The notes beneath the pieces are model-generated. The model searched no databases and was not told where the DNA came from. It saw only the letters and a list, made by a program, of their open reading frames with translations. Shown here piece after piece: positions 21,737 to 33,960 of a stretch of DNA of 64,000 nucleotides (position 1 is the first letter of the stretch; every line of letters begins with the position of its first letter). Source of the stretch: Candidatus Altimarinota bacterium (GTDB lineage: Bacteria; Patescibacteriota; Gracilibacteria; Absconditabacterales; Absconditicoccaceae). The position numbers and the translations under genes were made by a program. The stretch spans positions 145,592-209,591 of the forward strand of contig JAIPIU010000002.1 of NCBI GenBank assembly GCA_021734475.1. Direction: 5' to 3'.

Positions 21737-24103
21737 ATGGATAATTTAGTTATAGTAGAGTCTCCTGCCAAATCGCAGACTATCAAGAAATTTCTTTGAG
21801 AGTGATTTGAGGTCAAAGCTTCTATGTGACACATAGTTGATCTTCCTACAAAAGAAATGGCTATAGATATCAAAAATAATTTTATACCTCAATATGTAGT
21901 TTCCCCAGACAAACAAAAAACACTCAAAGAACTCAAATCCATAGCATCCAAGGTCAAAAAAGTGTGGATTGCGACTGATGAGGACCGCGAATGAGAAGCT
22001 ATATGACGACATGTGGCGACGCAGCTTTGATTAAATATTGCTAATACATCTAGAATAGTTTTCCATGAAATTACCAAAGATGCTATAGACCATGCAATCA
22101 AAAATCCTAGAACAATCGATATGAATTTAGTAGACGCTCAACAGGCTAGAAGGGTACTTGATCGTCTGGTTTGATATGAATTATCACCAGTACTTCGACA
22201 AAAGATCAAGAGATGATTATCTGCCTGAAGAGTACAATCTGTTGCTGTAAGATTATTGGTTGAAAGAGAAAGAGAAATCCAAAAATTTGAATCAGAATCA
22301 TTTTTCAAAGTTATTTGAAATTTTATTTGAGATGAAAAAAAAGAATTCAAAGCTGAACTTTCAAAAGATATAAAAGATACTCAAGAAACTGAGAAATTTT
22401 TAAATGACATATCAAATTCTAATTTTCAGATTTCAAAAATAGAAGTTAAACCAGGAAAAAAAACTCCATCAGCTCCATTTACTACATCTACATTACAACA
22501 AGAGGCTTCACGTAAGTTATGATTTTCTGTGGCTAGAACTATGCAGGTTGCACAAAAATTATACGAAGCATGACATATTACTTATATGAGAACTGATTCA
22601 GTAAACATTTCTCAGAGTGCTATGCAAGCAGCTCAAAATGAAATCAAAAAAATATATTGAGATAAATATTCCAGCCCTACAAATTACAAAACCAAAACTA
22701 AATGATCTCAAGAAGCACATGAATGTATTAGACCATCTCATATGGAAAATCCTCACGCATGATCAGATTCATCAGAAAAAAAACTTTATGACCTAATTTG
22801 GAAGAGAACAATAGCGTCTCAGATGTCTCCTGCTATCGTAGAAAAAACCAAAGCTACAATAGATATATCTTGAAACAAAAATAAATTTATCGCTACATGA
22901 GAGGTAATTAAATTTGATTGATTTTTAAAAGTTTATTTTGAATCTCGTGATGACGATGAAGAAGAAGATAAATGAATCTTACCAAAACTTACAGAGTGAG
23001 AAATTCTAAATCCAACCCAAATCATAGCTACTCAAAGATTTAAAAATCATCCACCTAGATATACAGAAGCGTCTCTAGTAAAAAAACTTGAAGAGCAAGG
23101 TATCGGTCGTCCATCTACTTATGCTCCCACAATATCTACAATCCAAAAAAGAGGATATGTAATCAAAGAAGATAGACCATGAGAAAAAAGAGAATATATA
23201 GAATTTATTCTTGAAAATTCAAAAATCACACAAACTACCAAAGAGCAAAACACTTGAGCAGAAAAAAATAAGTTATTTCCTACTGATATTGGAATGGTAG
23301 TAACAGATTTTCTTATGGAACATTTTTCCAATATTATAGATTACAATTTTACTGCCTGAGTAGAAGAAGAGTTTGATAATATAGCAGAATGAAAAATTCA
23401 ACGATCCAAGATGATATGAGATTTTTATTGACCATTTCATGATCAGATTTCAAAAACTGCTGAAACAGATAGAGTAAATTCGGATAAAGAAATATGATTA
23501 GATCCTCAGTCTTGAAAAAAAGTAATAGCTAGAATATGAAGGTTTTGACCTATGCTTCAGATATGAGAAGTTACAGATGAAGAGAAACCTAAATTTGCAC
23601 CCATGCCATCAGGTAAAACTATAGAAACTATTACTCTACCAGAAGCTCTAAAAGCATTTTCTTTACCTAGAGATGTTTGAACTTATAAATGAGAAAAAGT
23701 AATAGCTTGAATATGAAGATTTGGGCCATACTTAAAATACAAAAGTTTATTTGTTTCAATTCCCAAAACTTCTTGATTGGATCCATTTACTATTTGAATA
23801 GAAGATTCAAAAGAACTTGTAGAAAAAAAAATAGAAGCAGAAAAAAACAAACATATAAATTCTTTTCCACATGATTGAAAAACTATAGAGGTTTTAAATT
23901 GATTCTATGGTCCATATATCAAATATGATTGAAATAATTATAGATTAGTAAAATGATGAAAAGATGCATCAGATCTTAATTTAGAAGATTGTTTAGTCGT
24001 TATAGAGGCTAAAATAGGTAAAAATCCTCAAACCAAAAAGAAAGCTTCCAAACCAAAAATATCTAAAACTGCTACAAAAGCAAAAAAAGCGAAGAAAAAA
24101 TAA
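21737..24103 (+). CDS. topA: DNA topoisomerase I
   Basis: A 788-residue type IA topoisomerase that relaxes negative supercoils. The N-terminal Toprim domain starts [18 protein letters not shown] and carries the acidic triad in TDEDREGEA (UGA for the Gly). The catalytic tyrosine is Y283 in [24 protein letters not shown] is the family's conserved motif near residue 455. The C-terminal part has GRFGP/GPYLKY-type Topo C-terminal repeats (residues about 590-760) in place of zinc ribbons, and ends in a Lys/Ala-rich basic tail that would bind DNA. Length is within the usual range. Confidence 0.95.
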
Positions 24104-24169
24104 AATCTATAATGTTTAACAATAGTTGTTATTTAATTTCCAAGTTTTTATAATATTTATTTATATACA

Positions 24170-24997
24170 ATGAAAACAATTTCTCTCATAGATTTAACTT
24201 TAAGATCAGGTCGAAAACTAACAAAGAAAAATTTTTGACTAATTTTTTTATTTATTGTTACAATCTTTGTTATACAGTGATTATTTGCTTTGATTCTTTC
24301 TATGTTGTGAGTTTGATATTCCAATCAGGAATTATGACTTGTATCAAATATAATAGTCAATGTAATTAGTTTAATTATCTGAATTGCTATAAATATATGA
24401 CGAAAAAATATTTCTCTAGAAATATCTCAAAACTGACATACAAAGTACAATCAGTTTTTCAAAAAAATTCTACCATTGTTTCTGAAATTTTTATGAGCTA
24501 TGCTATTATATTTTGTAGCTATGATAATACTTTTTATTTTGCCAATACTACTATTTATAGTTTCTAAATGATTTACCCCATTCCTAATATTAGCAGTTTT
24601 ATTGTCTATAGTTTGAGTACTTTTATTTATAATATTTGCTATCAGAGTACAATTTTTTTCTTATCTCATAATAGATAAAAATTATTGACCATACAAAGCT
24701 ATCAAACAATCTCGAGAAATAACAAAATGACATTTTCGAGAATTACTATGATTTTGTATGTCAAAATTTGTTATACTTATGCTATGAGCAGTTGCACTAT
24801 GAATATGATTACTTCGAGCAATACCAACAAATCAAATAGCTACAGCAGATTTTTATAAAAAAATATCATGATCTACAAATGAACCAGTAATAAAAAAGCC
24901 AATATTAATAACAAAAAAGTCAGTAGCGAAACCCCCAGTTACTAAAAAAAATACAATCAAAAAACCACTTAGAAAAATAGTTAGAAAAACCAAATAA
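24170..24997 (+). CDS. Multi-TM membrane protein, DUF975-like
   Basis: A 275-residue protein with five or six hydrophobic segments between residues 20 and 225, rich in UGA glycines within the membrane. The segment NYGPYKAIKQSREITKGHF resembles the conserved amphipathic stretch before the last helices of DUF975-like and related integral membrane proteins. The C-terminus is a basic, Pro/Lys/Thr-rich cytoplasmic tail. Function unknown. It lies 66 bases after topA, and the next small membrane gene starts 25 bases after it. Confidence 0.65.
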
Positions 24998-25022
24998 AAA
25001 TTTATTTTTTAAATATTTATAA

Positions 25023-25205
25023 ATGCCACAGAAAGAAAAAATTTCAACTAAAAATATAAAAAAAACTTGAGAAGGTTTGTTTATTCCATGATGATTGCTG
25101 TTATGAATGTGATTTGGTTTTGCTTTTGATAATCTTGTTGCTTGATTATTTATATGATTAGGTTTAGGTTTTATTGTCTTTGGTATACTTACTATGAAAA
25201 AATAA
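25023..25205 (+). CDS. Small Gly-rich membrane protein
   Basis: A 60-residue ORF with a polar basic N-terminus and two closely spaced Gly/Phe/Leu-rich hydrophobic segments (about residues 20-57), most of whose glycines are UGA. It ends MKK. No family recognised. Short spacing to both neighbours suggests it is part of the same transcript as the preceding membrane protein. Confidence 0.6.
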
Positions 25206-25227
25206 GTTTTACATTAGTGTAATATCA

Positions 25228-25701
25228 ATGCTCGAAACTATTAAATATATTAAAGAAGCAATTAAATTAGCACACAAAAATCTCAAAACCAATGATGGTT
25301 GACCGTTTGGTGCTGTTATTGTCAAAGATTGAAAAATTATAGGAAGATGAAGAAATATGGTTATCTCTCATAGTGATCCAACAGCCCATGCTGAAGTCCA
25401 GGCTATACGTAATGCTTGTAAAAAATTATGAGAACATCATTTAGATTGATGTGAAATATATACTTCATGTGAACCATGTCCTATGTGTTTATGAGCAATT
25501 TATCGAGCACATATTTCCAAAATTTACTATGCAGATACACAAGAGGATGCTGCCAAAATAGGTTTTGATGATAATTTTATATATGAAGAACTAAGTACTC
25601 CCAAATCAAAAAGAAAAATTCCTATGAAACAAATAAATCATAAAGAGGCACTCAAGGTATTTCAAAAATGGACAAATAAAAAAGATAAGGAAATATATTA
25701 A
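25228..25701 (+). CDS. guaD: Guanine deaminase
   Basis: A 157-residue zinc-dependent deaminase of the cytidine/tRNA-adenosine deaminase fold. HAE at residues 54-56 and CEPCPMC at 81-87 provide the zinc ligand and catalytic glutamate. The stretch after it, with GFDDNFIYEEL, matches the small bacterial GuaD type that converts guanine to xanthine, more closely than TadA or CDD. Start at 25228 gives the normal length. Role: purine salvage or breakdown in a genome likely to depend on imported nucleobases. Confidence 0.85.
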
Positions 25702-25757
25702 AAGCGTTTAAGCGTTTATTCGTTTAAGCGTTTAAACGTTTTAGCGTTTAAACGTAC
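25702..25757. repeat. Short array of GCGTTTAAACG-like units
   Basis: Five or so near-copies of AAGCGTTTA/AAACGTTT follow each other, several of them palindromic (GTTTAAAC). Related fragments occur near 30362 (TTTAAACG) and after groEL near 56428 (AAACGCTAAAACG). It sits between guaD and the next gene. Confidence 0.55.
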
Positions 25758-25759
25758 AT

Positions 25760-26773
25760 ATGTATCATATTCGATATGAATATTTATCAGACAATTATCC
25801 CAGATTTCGTGTCTACAAGATTTATAATGAAGAAGAGATTCAGAACTATACTCTTCATTTAAGTTTTTTTGATGCAGTGAAAAAATCTCAAGAATATCCC
25901 AGATATGATCATATATTTATGCTAGATGAAAGTAGATTTTCGTTTTTTAGATTCGATGTTTATCAAAAATTTGACAAAAAAATAACTATACAAGATCTAC
26001 AAAAAATTATAGATGAAAAAGTTTCTCAAATCAAACAACAAAGAGAGATATCAGACGATATCATATCAACATATATAGATACAATATATGTAGATGGAGA
26101 TTCAAAAAAATTCCTAATCTGAGAAAAGTGAGAAGTTTTTTTTAGGCTTTATATAATCTATATAAACAAAGTTTCTCTAAATACTATAAATAGAATATAT
26201 TGAAATGTATTATCAAACAAACATGTCGCTATATTACCTCAATCTTTTTATACTGCACTTTTTTTGAGGAATATACTTAAAAAAGAAAACTTTGTCTTGT
26301 TGTATATTAATGAAAATTATTGTAAAACTATAAAAATTAATCAATGATTTTATCAAAAAGTTAATTTTCTAAATCTATGAATGTGATCACTCAGACAAAT
26401 GTACAAAGATAATTGAATATCTCATTATCGATACAAAGACTATGAAACTATAGAAAAAAATTCCTTAGCAAAATCTTTGGTAACAGACACGATACAGTTT
26501 TATGCTCAAAACTTTTGTAAGTGGATGAAAGAAAATGATCTTGTATGAAGCGATATAATAGTAATATCACCTATAGTAAAAAATTCACACTTCATAGAAA
26601 TACTAAATAATGAATACTGAAAATATAATAATAACTATATAGTACCATTTCATCATTCAGATTCTTTATCAGATTTTGGTAAAAATCGAGATCCAGAGGA
26701 TATGGATTTTTTGGTGCTTATAAATCAAAAGAAAAATCAAATTTTTGGATCTAAACCAACACAGACAAAATAA
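25760..26773 (+). CDS. Hypothetical protein (337 residues)
   Basis: An ORF open only with UGA as glycine; the first UGA is at codon 121. The sequence alternates short beta-like and helical stretches. Segments such as TIYVDGDSKKFLIGEKGEVF and VLLYINENYCKTIKI resemble strands of actin-fold (PilM/FtsA-type) proteins, but I see no phosphate-binding motif and this is only a guess. No signal peptide or membrane segment. The start coincides with the end of the repeat array at 25702-25757. The next gene is a TPR protein. Confidence 0.6.
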
Positions 26774-26829
26774 TTTGAAATAATATTATATATTTTTATA
26801 AAGCAGGCCCTTTAAAAATTTAATATAAA

Positions 26830-27906
26830 ATGGATAAATTTTTCATTAATAAAAAACTTCTAGAAGAATTAAAATTTGTAGATGAAAAATTAGCTCAGGA
26901 TTTTGATTTTAATCTTCCAAATGTACAAAAACAATTAGTGGATAGTCTGTTAAGAGATGGTAACTTGACAGATTCTTATACAGATGTTCGTGTAGATGAA
27001 GCAATTAAAAATCTTTGATTAACTCAAGCAGATTTCGTTGAATATATGAAAGCTATATCTTTGTATCAGATTAAAAAAGATTATTCAAAAGCTCTTGAAA
27101 TATTTCAATACTTACAACAAAAATATCCAAACATTCCAAGTTTCTTATATTATCAATGAATTATTTATATGGAATTTGAAATGTTTGATGATGCAATATT
27201 TTGTTTTCAAGACATGTTGGATATACAACCACAAAATTATCAAGCTATGATGTGAATAGCAAATTCTTTGATGCTATCTTGATATTATGATGAAGCAATT
27301 ATACATTATCAAAATATTTCTGGAATATATCCAGATAGCATAGAACCTATAATATTCAATTGAGTTACTGAGAATTTACGTTGAAATTATATAAATGCAC
27401 TAAACATATTTGAAAAAATAAAGGTCATCAAACCAACGGAAAATATATCCAATTATCAATGATATACTTATTTTTTATTATGAGAATACGACAAAGCAAT
27501 CTATCATTATGATAAATATTTAAAATCTGATATCAAAGATTATCAATCTTTTTATATGTTATGAAAAATTTATAATAAAAAAAAGAATTTTATTAAATCG
27601 AAATTTTATCTAGAATCTGCCCTAGAAATATCTCAGTCTAAATGAGATTTTTCTATTATACCAGACGTTCTTTTTGAGTTTTGATTAACTTATTCTTGAT
27701 TTTGAGAATATCAAGAAGCTATTAGTTATTTTGATTGAGTCTTAGATATAGATCCTCAAGATATAGATGCTTATATTCAAAAATCTGAATGTTTGTTCAA
27801 ATTATGAGATATATCTTGAGCAAAAAATATCTTAAAAAACGCAATATTTCAAATTTGAGAAAATGATCAGCTATTGGATACCTTAAGTAAAATGCAAGAT
27901 GCATAA
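26830..27906 (+). CDS. TPR-repeat protein
   Basis: A 358-residue cytoplasmic-looking protein made largely of tetratricopeptide repeats from about residue 70 to 350. Typical units read YSKALEIFQYLQQKYP, YDEAIIHYQNISGIYP and YQEAISYFDGVLDIDP. The usual glycine at position 8 of the TPR helix is often UGA, which confirms the code. The N-terminal 65 residues are a separate helical segment. TPR domains bind partner proteins; the partner is unknown. secD follows 77 bases later on the same strand. Confidence 0.8.
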
Positions 27907-27983
27907 ATAACCTTGAATTAAAAACACAAAAGTATAAAGTCAATAAACTATTTTAGTCAGATTTATTTTTTATATTTTTTGAA

Positions 27984-30203
27984 ATGAAATTAAGTAGAAA
28001 GCAGATCTTTACAATATTATTCTTGCTTTGATTATTCGCTATTTTCTTTGTTTGAAGAAAATTTAATCCAGAAACTTGAATAAGAAGTCTTATTATTACT
28101 TCAGACTGAATAAGTCATTTTAGAAAATGATTGGATGTTTCTTGATGAACAAAATTAGTATATAGAGTGTCATATGAAAAATATGAAGAAATATACAAAG
28201 ACCCACAAGAACTAAATGCAGTAAAAAAACTTATAGAAAATATAGTTATCAAAAATATTGATAAAAGAATTTCCAAATTGGGTGTAAGTGATTATAAAGC
28301 ATATGTTCAAAATCTAGATAATCAACAATATATAGTTGTGGAAATATGATGAATAGCTGATTTGGATCAAGCAAAAGAAATCATATGAAAAACAGTTGAA
28401 CTTGAATTTAGATTACCAAATCAAGAAGAACCCACTGAATCTACTATAAAAGATAGAGAAACAAAAGCTTACTCTCTATTGCAAGAAGTAAAAACCAATC
28501 CATCCAAAATGGATAAATTAGCAGATGGTAGGGGTGCAGAAAATATTTTTTATAATCATTTTACTGGAGTAACTCTTGCTCAACTTCCAGATATATACAC
28601 AAAAAATGCAAAACTATTATCTAATATCCAAACATGAGAAATATCAGATATTCTAAATTGAGAATATGCTACTATTCAGACTCAAGATCAAGACTGAATT
28701 GTTTCATCATCTCAGTTGAAATGATTTTCTTTCTTTCGTATATTGGACAAAAGTACATTACAAAAAAGTATAATATGAATAGAAGATATAAAACAAACGG
28801 CTGATCAATTATGACTAGAATATCAAGAAAAATATTCATCAGAAATATCTGATATCAATCAAGATAATTATGAATACAATGGAAAAAAACTTATTTACAA
28901 TATAGGAGAAATATGAAGTGGAGAGTCTGCTTATAATGTTAAAATTATAAGTGTATCCAAACCTAGCATTCTATGACTTTCAAAAGAAGAGGTAGAAGAA
29001 ATAGACGAAAGTACTGATTTATTAGTTGAAAAGGTTAAAAAATCTATCAATAAAAAATGATCAAATTTACTATCATGAACAAAGCTTGTTGAAAATTGAC
29101 GATTGTCTCAGACAGAAATAACAAATATAATAAATACTTTTGATCCTAATAATACTTGAGATATTCAGACTTACAAAAGATTTGATACTACGTATATCGT
29201 ATATATTACAGATCAAAAAGATCAATTAGAAAAATTATATTCAGTTTTAGAGGTGTATAATGTAGATGAAACTAAATTTGAGGATTTATTAAAAAATCAG
29301 ATAATTTATGATATAGAAGATGTTTTTATACAAGATAGAGAGACTTGGAAGTTAGCACTTACAACTCAAAGTCAAAAAGTATTGAATGGAGCATATTTCA
29401 AATATGCTAATGTAAGCTCTTCTCAAGTTTGAGAACCAGTAGTGTTAATAAATTTTGATGATGCATGAAAAGAAATATTTTGTGAAATAACATCAGAAAA
29501 TATAGGTAATCAAATGGCTATATTTATATGATGAAATTTACTTACATCACCAACTATACAAAGTAAGATATGTTGAGGATGAGCTCAAATTGATTGACAA
29601 TTTACTCCTCAAACAGCAAAAGAGTTAATCAATTCTCTAAATGATTGAGCATTACCAGCTCCACTTATACTTATGCAAGAAGAAAAAATATCTCCAACAT
29701 TGGGAGAGAGTGCGTTTTCATGAGCAATGTTAGCTACATTGATTTGAATAATAGCTATCTTTGTATTTATGTTGTTTATGTATTGAATTAAAAAAGCACT
29801 TATAGCTTTGTTTACTATAATTGTATTTTTGGTTATTTTGACATGATTTTTAAAACTTATAGATTATGCTCTTTCATTGAGTGGTATAGCTGCTATCATA
29901 TTAGCATTATGAATGGCTGTAGATGCAAATGTTTTGATCTTTGAAAGATTTCGTGAAGAATTGAGTGAATGAAAATCACTATGATCAGCAATTGAATTAG
30001 CTTGATCAAGAAGTTGGCCAGCTATTAGAGATTGACAATTGAGTACATGATTAATAGCATTTATTTTATTCTCAATGTGAATAAATATGTTCAAATGATT
30101 TTGATCAATGATGCTTGCTACTATGACTTTAACATTACTTGTGAATGTGCCTGTTACAAAAGAACTTCTAAAAGCATTTTATTCCAAAAAAAACACAAAA
30201 TAA
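27984..30203 (+). CDS. secD: Sec translocase accessory subunit SecD
   Basis: A 739-residue inner-membrane protein that uses the proton motive force to complete Sec-dependent export. An N-terminal membrane helix is followed by GLDVSGGTKLVYRV (the family's GLDLxGG motif, with UGA glycines), a large periplasmic region, and five C-terminal helices. The conserved MAVDANVLIFERFREEL lies near residue 645. The periplasmic region is longer than in many SecD proteins. No secF follows, so SecF is either encoded elsewhere or absent. Confidence 0.93.
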
Positions 30204-30317
30204 CTTGCAATGTTATTCTAATTTGTTATAAAATCACTGTCCATTTTTTTGGACAAAAATATTATTAGTGATATTATCGCCCACCACACGGTAATAAACT
30301 ATAAATGATAGGAAAAT
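30204..30317 (+). ncRNA. Possible structured RNA between secD and a terminator
   Basis: After the secD stop, TGTCC/GGACA forms a small hairpin nested near ATCACT/AGTGAT, followed by an unusually GC-rich single-stranded-looking stretch (GCCCACCACACGG). The segment ends at a clear terminator. I do not recognise a known RNA family; it could simply be a 3' untranslated region. The remainder of the gap, 30346-30515, is AT-rich with no gene seen. Confidence 0.3.
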
Positions 30318-30345
30318 AAAAGTCCGTAGGGCTTTTATTTTTTTT
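30318..30345 (+). terminator. Rho-independent terminator after secD
   Basis: AAAAGTCC (30318-30325) pairs with GGGCTTTT (30329-30336) with one G-U pair, followed by a T-rich run. Confidence 0.75.
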
Positions 30346-30515
30346 AATCAAAAAAAATATTTTAAACGTTGAAACTTTTAAACGAATAAATAGAATACCT
30401 AAACTAAACCTAGTTATTGCTAGTATATGCAAAACAATCTTAGTTAAAATTATTTAAAAATTGATTAGTTGTTTCATTTCTCATAATAAATTATTTATCA
30501 TATATATGTTTTTTA

Positions 30516-31394
30516 ATGCGAATAATAATCCTAGTTTTTTGACTTATATTTTGATCTTTTTGATCGGTTTTGTTAACTAGATTATCTTCAAATAAATTTG
30601 ATTTAAAAGAATTAAAATCAATATCTATTTGATTTTCCCAATGTCCAAAATGTAAAAAAAGATTAAAAGTTAAAAATCTTATACCATTGTTTAGCTATAT
30701 TTATCAGAGATGAAAATGTTCTTTTTGTCAAAAAAAGATATCTACATTTTATCCTATATTAGAGATATTATCTTGAATAGTATTTTTGCTTACATATTTA
30801 TTTATTCCGTTTTCAGGGTATCTTAGTCTAATTTTTTGGTTATTAATAAATTGGTTGTTATTATTAGTATTAATATACGATTTCAAAAAATATGAATTAC
30901 ATTTACCTATTACTGTATTCGTTTTGATACTTTCTCTTTTAGTCCAATTTTTTAATATAACTGGTGATTACAAGATAGCATTCTTTTCTTCTATATCTTT
31001 ATTAGTCACATTTCTAGCTATATATTACATATCCAAATTATATGTAAGATATAAATACAAAAAAAATTTAGCATGAATCTGAATTTGAGATCTAATATTA
31101 TCTTTTGTTTTATGAACATTATTCTCATTTATATTTATGTTCAATAATGTTGCTTTTTCTAGCTTTAATTTAAATAAAATATTATTATTATTTGTTTTAA
31201 TTAGTTGTATTATTTGAATTGTTATTCGAATGATAAATTATTTTATACAAGATAGTATAAAAGCAAAAGACGATATCAAAAAGAGCTTAGATACAAAGTC
31301 TCAAAATATCATTCCATTTTTACCAGCAATGATTATAACATATCGGATATTATTGTTTCTATCAGACTTTATTTTAAAAATTATTTTTCCATAA
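30516..31394 (+). CDS. pilD: Prepilin peptidase / N-methyltransferase (A24 family)
   Basis: A 292-residue polytopic membrane protease that cleaves and usually N-methylates type IV prepilins. The N-terminal cytoplasmic domain has the four-cysteine zinc module: CPKC near residue 43 and CSFC near 69. The two catalytic aspartates are in LIYDFKKYELHLP and in GIGDLIL, the GxGD motif, whose glycine codons are UGA. The N-terminal membrane motif is GSFGSVLLTRL rather than the usual GSFLNVxxxR. The ATG at 30516 is the first in-frame start. Its presence implies type IV pili, as in other CPR bacteria. The next gene begins after one base. Confidence 0.88.
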
Positions 31395-31395
31395 A

Positions 31396-32316
31396 ATGTT
31401 TTTAAAAAATTATATTAATAAAATAAATTTATCTCCAAGATCGGTAATTATTACACTAATAGTTAGTATCTTGTATTTATCCGTAATATATCAACTTTTT
31501 TTTCTTGAAAGTATATTCACTTCATTATTATTTGTATTTCTATTTTTCATATCGTATCATTTCTTTTTTATAGAAGTCCAAAGATATCATACTAAGTATT
31601 TTCTATTATGATTGATTATTCTAACTATTATAGAACGAATATTTATTTGATTCTCTGATCGACATTTATTAGCAGCTATAACTGTTTTCAACGCTGCGAT
31701 ATTTGTATTATCGACAGATATACAGGTACCAACACAGAGTAGGGTTTACTTCAAGAGTATTAGTTATTTTACAACATGATGATATTTATTTACTGTGCTT
31801 ATAGCATTTACTTATAGTATAGCATTACTATGAATATCTAAAAATTTTCCATTTTCGTGTGAGTCTTTATCTAGTGCTTCCAATCAAGTTATAGAAACAT
31901 TCACAAAGCCTTTTAAAATTTGAATGGATAAAGCTAATCAAATAAAAGAGGACACACAAATGTTCTTTAGTTCAAGTTTATGAGATATTCTGACCAAACC
32001 AAATCAAGATAATCCATCTTATTTATCACAAAAAATAACTAATTATAAATCTGTAATGATAGATCAAGTAATCCAAGATAACTCATCTATAAATATGTGA
32101 ATATGTGATTATATCTTGCAAGAAATCACAAAAAGATACGATAAACCAGTATTTCAATTTTCGGTTATAGTGCTTATGTATTTATTATTTTATCCATTTT
32201 TGAGGATTATATTTTGGATAATGAGTTTCATTTGACTAATAATATTCAAATTGTTATATTTATCAAAAGTATATAAGATTAAAAAAATAAAAAAAGAAGT
32301 AGAAGAAATAAATTAA
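31396..32316 (+). CDS. Hypothetical membrane protein (306 residues)
   Basis: Four or five hydrophobic segments lie in residues 15-150. A soluble, helical region follows at about 155-245, then two more hydrophobic segments at about 245-285 and a basic Lys-rich tail. Contains UGA glycines. No family recognised. It begins one base after the prepilin peptidase stop and is followed after three bases by a small membrane gene, so it probably shares their transcript; a role near pilus or envelope assembly is inference. Confidence 0.65.
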
Positions 32317-32319
32317 ATT

Positions 32320-32520
32320 ATGAAATTAAAACAAAAATTTAAAAAGTATTTACCAATTATTTTAGAAAAGGCATTAGGTACAATCTTTCTTCTTGATTTA
32401 ATAATCATATTTCTGGTTGCTCAGTCATACGGTTTTGATAACTGGAGAGTTGGATTTTTATTAGGCTTAATGTTTTTGTCGGTGTTGATATTGTTTATAC
32501 CAACCAAAGAAAAATGATAG
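32320..32520 (+). CDS. Small two-TM protein ending in tandem UGA-UAG
   Basis: A 66-residue protein (65 if UGA once served as its stop). Basic N-terminus, then two hydrophobic segments (about residues 17-35 and 44-61) joined by a short polar loop with GFDNW. All four internal glycines are GGN; the only UGA is the penultimate codon, directly before UAG. The unusual ending suggests a gene that came from a standard-code source, or a late code conversion. A terminator overlaps its stop. Confidence 0.6.
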
Positions 32521-32553
32521 TCTGATTATTTATTTGTAGTCAGACTTTTTTTT
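32519..32553 (+). terminator. Terminator of the pilD gene cluster
   Basis: AGTCTGA (32519-32525) pairs perfectly with TCAGACT (32540-32546), followed by a long T run. It begins within the TAG stop codon of the preceding gene. Confidence 0.85.
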
Positions 32554-32616
32554 AATTTGAAACTAGAAAGCAGAAAGTTAAATTTATTTAAACTTTAAAC
32601 TTTAAAATTTAATATT

Positions 32617-33960
32617 ATGTCAGTAAAAATTGTTGCACCAGGTTGATCATACAACAAAGCTATTACAGCAGCCAAATACGGTGCAGATGAAATATATGTC
32701 TGAGTTCCATTTACATCACTCAGGATGAGACAAAACAAAATTCGTTGATTTGAAGAATTAAAAAAAACTATAGATATTATCCATTCTCTCAAAAAAAGAG
32801 CATTGTTAACCATGAATATTTTTCCTAGAAATAATGATATAAATATATTTGAATCAGTAGTAGAAAAGATTTCAGATGTTTGAGCTGATGCTGTTATTTT
32901 TTCTGATCCATGAACATTCAAAATTATTAGAAAATATTTACCCAATACTGATTTACATCTCAGTACTCAGACTTCGACTATGAATTATTGAGCTGTTCAG
33001 TTTCGATATGATTTGTGAGTAAAAAGAGTCGTGCTAGCTAGAGAGTTACATATAGATGAAATCAAAGATATCAAAGCCAAAGTTCCTTGAATGGAATTAG
33101 AAGTTTTTGTTCATGGAGCAATGTGCATGTCATATTCTGGTCGTTGTTTATTATGAGATTATATGTCTGGTAGACCAGGTAATAAATGAGAATGTTCACA
33201 CGCTTGTAGATTCAAATACAAAGTGCGATTGGAAGAAGAACGTAGACCAGGTAAATTGTTTCAACTTCAATGAGACGAGGATGGTACACACATTATGTCT
33301 TCAAAAGACCTTTGTGTTATAGATGATCTAAAAAATATTTTACCATACGTTGATGCGCTCAAGATTGAATGAAGATCCAAATCAGAATTTTATGTATGAG
33401 CTGTTGTCAAAGCATATAGACACGCAATAGATTCAATTTCAAAAAAGAAAAAAGCTGATTCTGATATCTTAAATCTTGTAAATGTTATTCCACACAGACA
33501 ATATCGAAATGGTTTTCTTTTAAATAAATTACAAGAATATCCTGAATGAGAAGACAATCTTAGCCTCCTTGATAAAGTGAAGTGAAACGGAATCCCGCAA
33601 TCCGCTGAAGACTGATCAAGTAGCGGGAGAGGTGGCGTGAACAAAGTGAACGACGGAGGATTTGTTACTTCAACAACATTAGACAGTGCTTGACCATTGT
33701 TTAATCGTAACTATTTTGGAATATTTACAGATAAATTTATTGAACATAATAAGAAAAAATATTTCCAAATAGATCCCAAAGAAGTAATTACTAGATGAAT
33801 GAAAATTAAGTTTATTTCACCACAATCTATAGGAGAATTAGAAATTGTAGATATTCTAAATTCCAAATGAAAAAAACTAGAAAAAGCAACATGCAATACT
33901 CCAGATATTTACATACTTACAGATACAAAACTTCAAGGACGAGAAATATTATATTCATAG
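32617..33960 (+). CDS. Peptidase U32 family protein (TrhP/YegQ-like) with in-frame repeat
   Basis: A 447-residue protein. VKIVAPGGSYNKAITAAKYGADEIYVG is followed by the U32 signature around EVFVHGAMCMSYSGRCLL, and then by GECSHACR. U32 proteins of this type are needed for tRNA U34 hydroxylation and related modifications, probably through bound Fe-S or metal, although they were first described as collagenase-like peptidases. Residues about 317-348 are encoded by a GC-rich palindromic insertion (33565-33660) that interrupts the C-terminal part between PHRQYRNGF and RNYFGIF, two stretches adjacent in relatives. The insertion carries UGA codons. The stop abuts the convergent MFS gene. Confidence 0.9.
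33565..33660. repeat. Palindromic element inside the U32 gene
   Basis: CCTCC near 33566 and GGAGG near 33655 form the outer pair; TCCCGC and GCGGGA form an inner pair. The element is much GC-richer than the flanks and includes two in-frame UGA codons. It stays open through the gene. Confidence 0.7.

Noticed and set aside
25702-25757. Possible origin of replication or iteron cluster
   Set aside because: The GCGTTTAAACG units are short and few, no DnaA boxes are recognised, and similar fragments occur elsewhere, so a simple low-complexity repeat is the safer reading.
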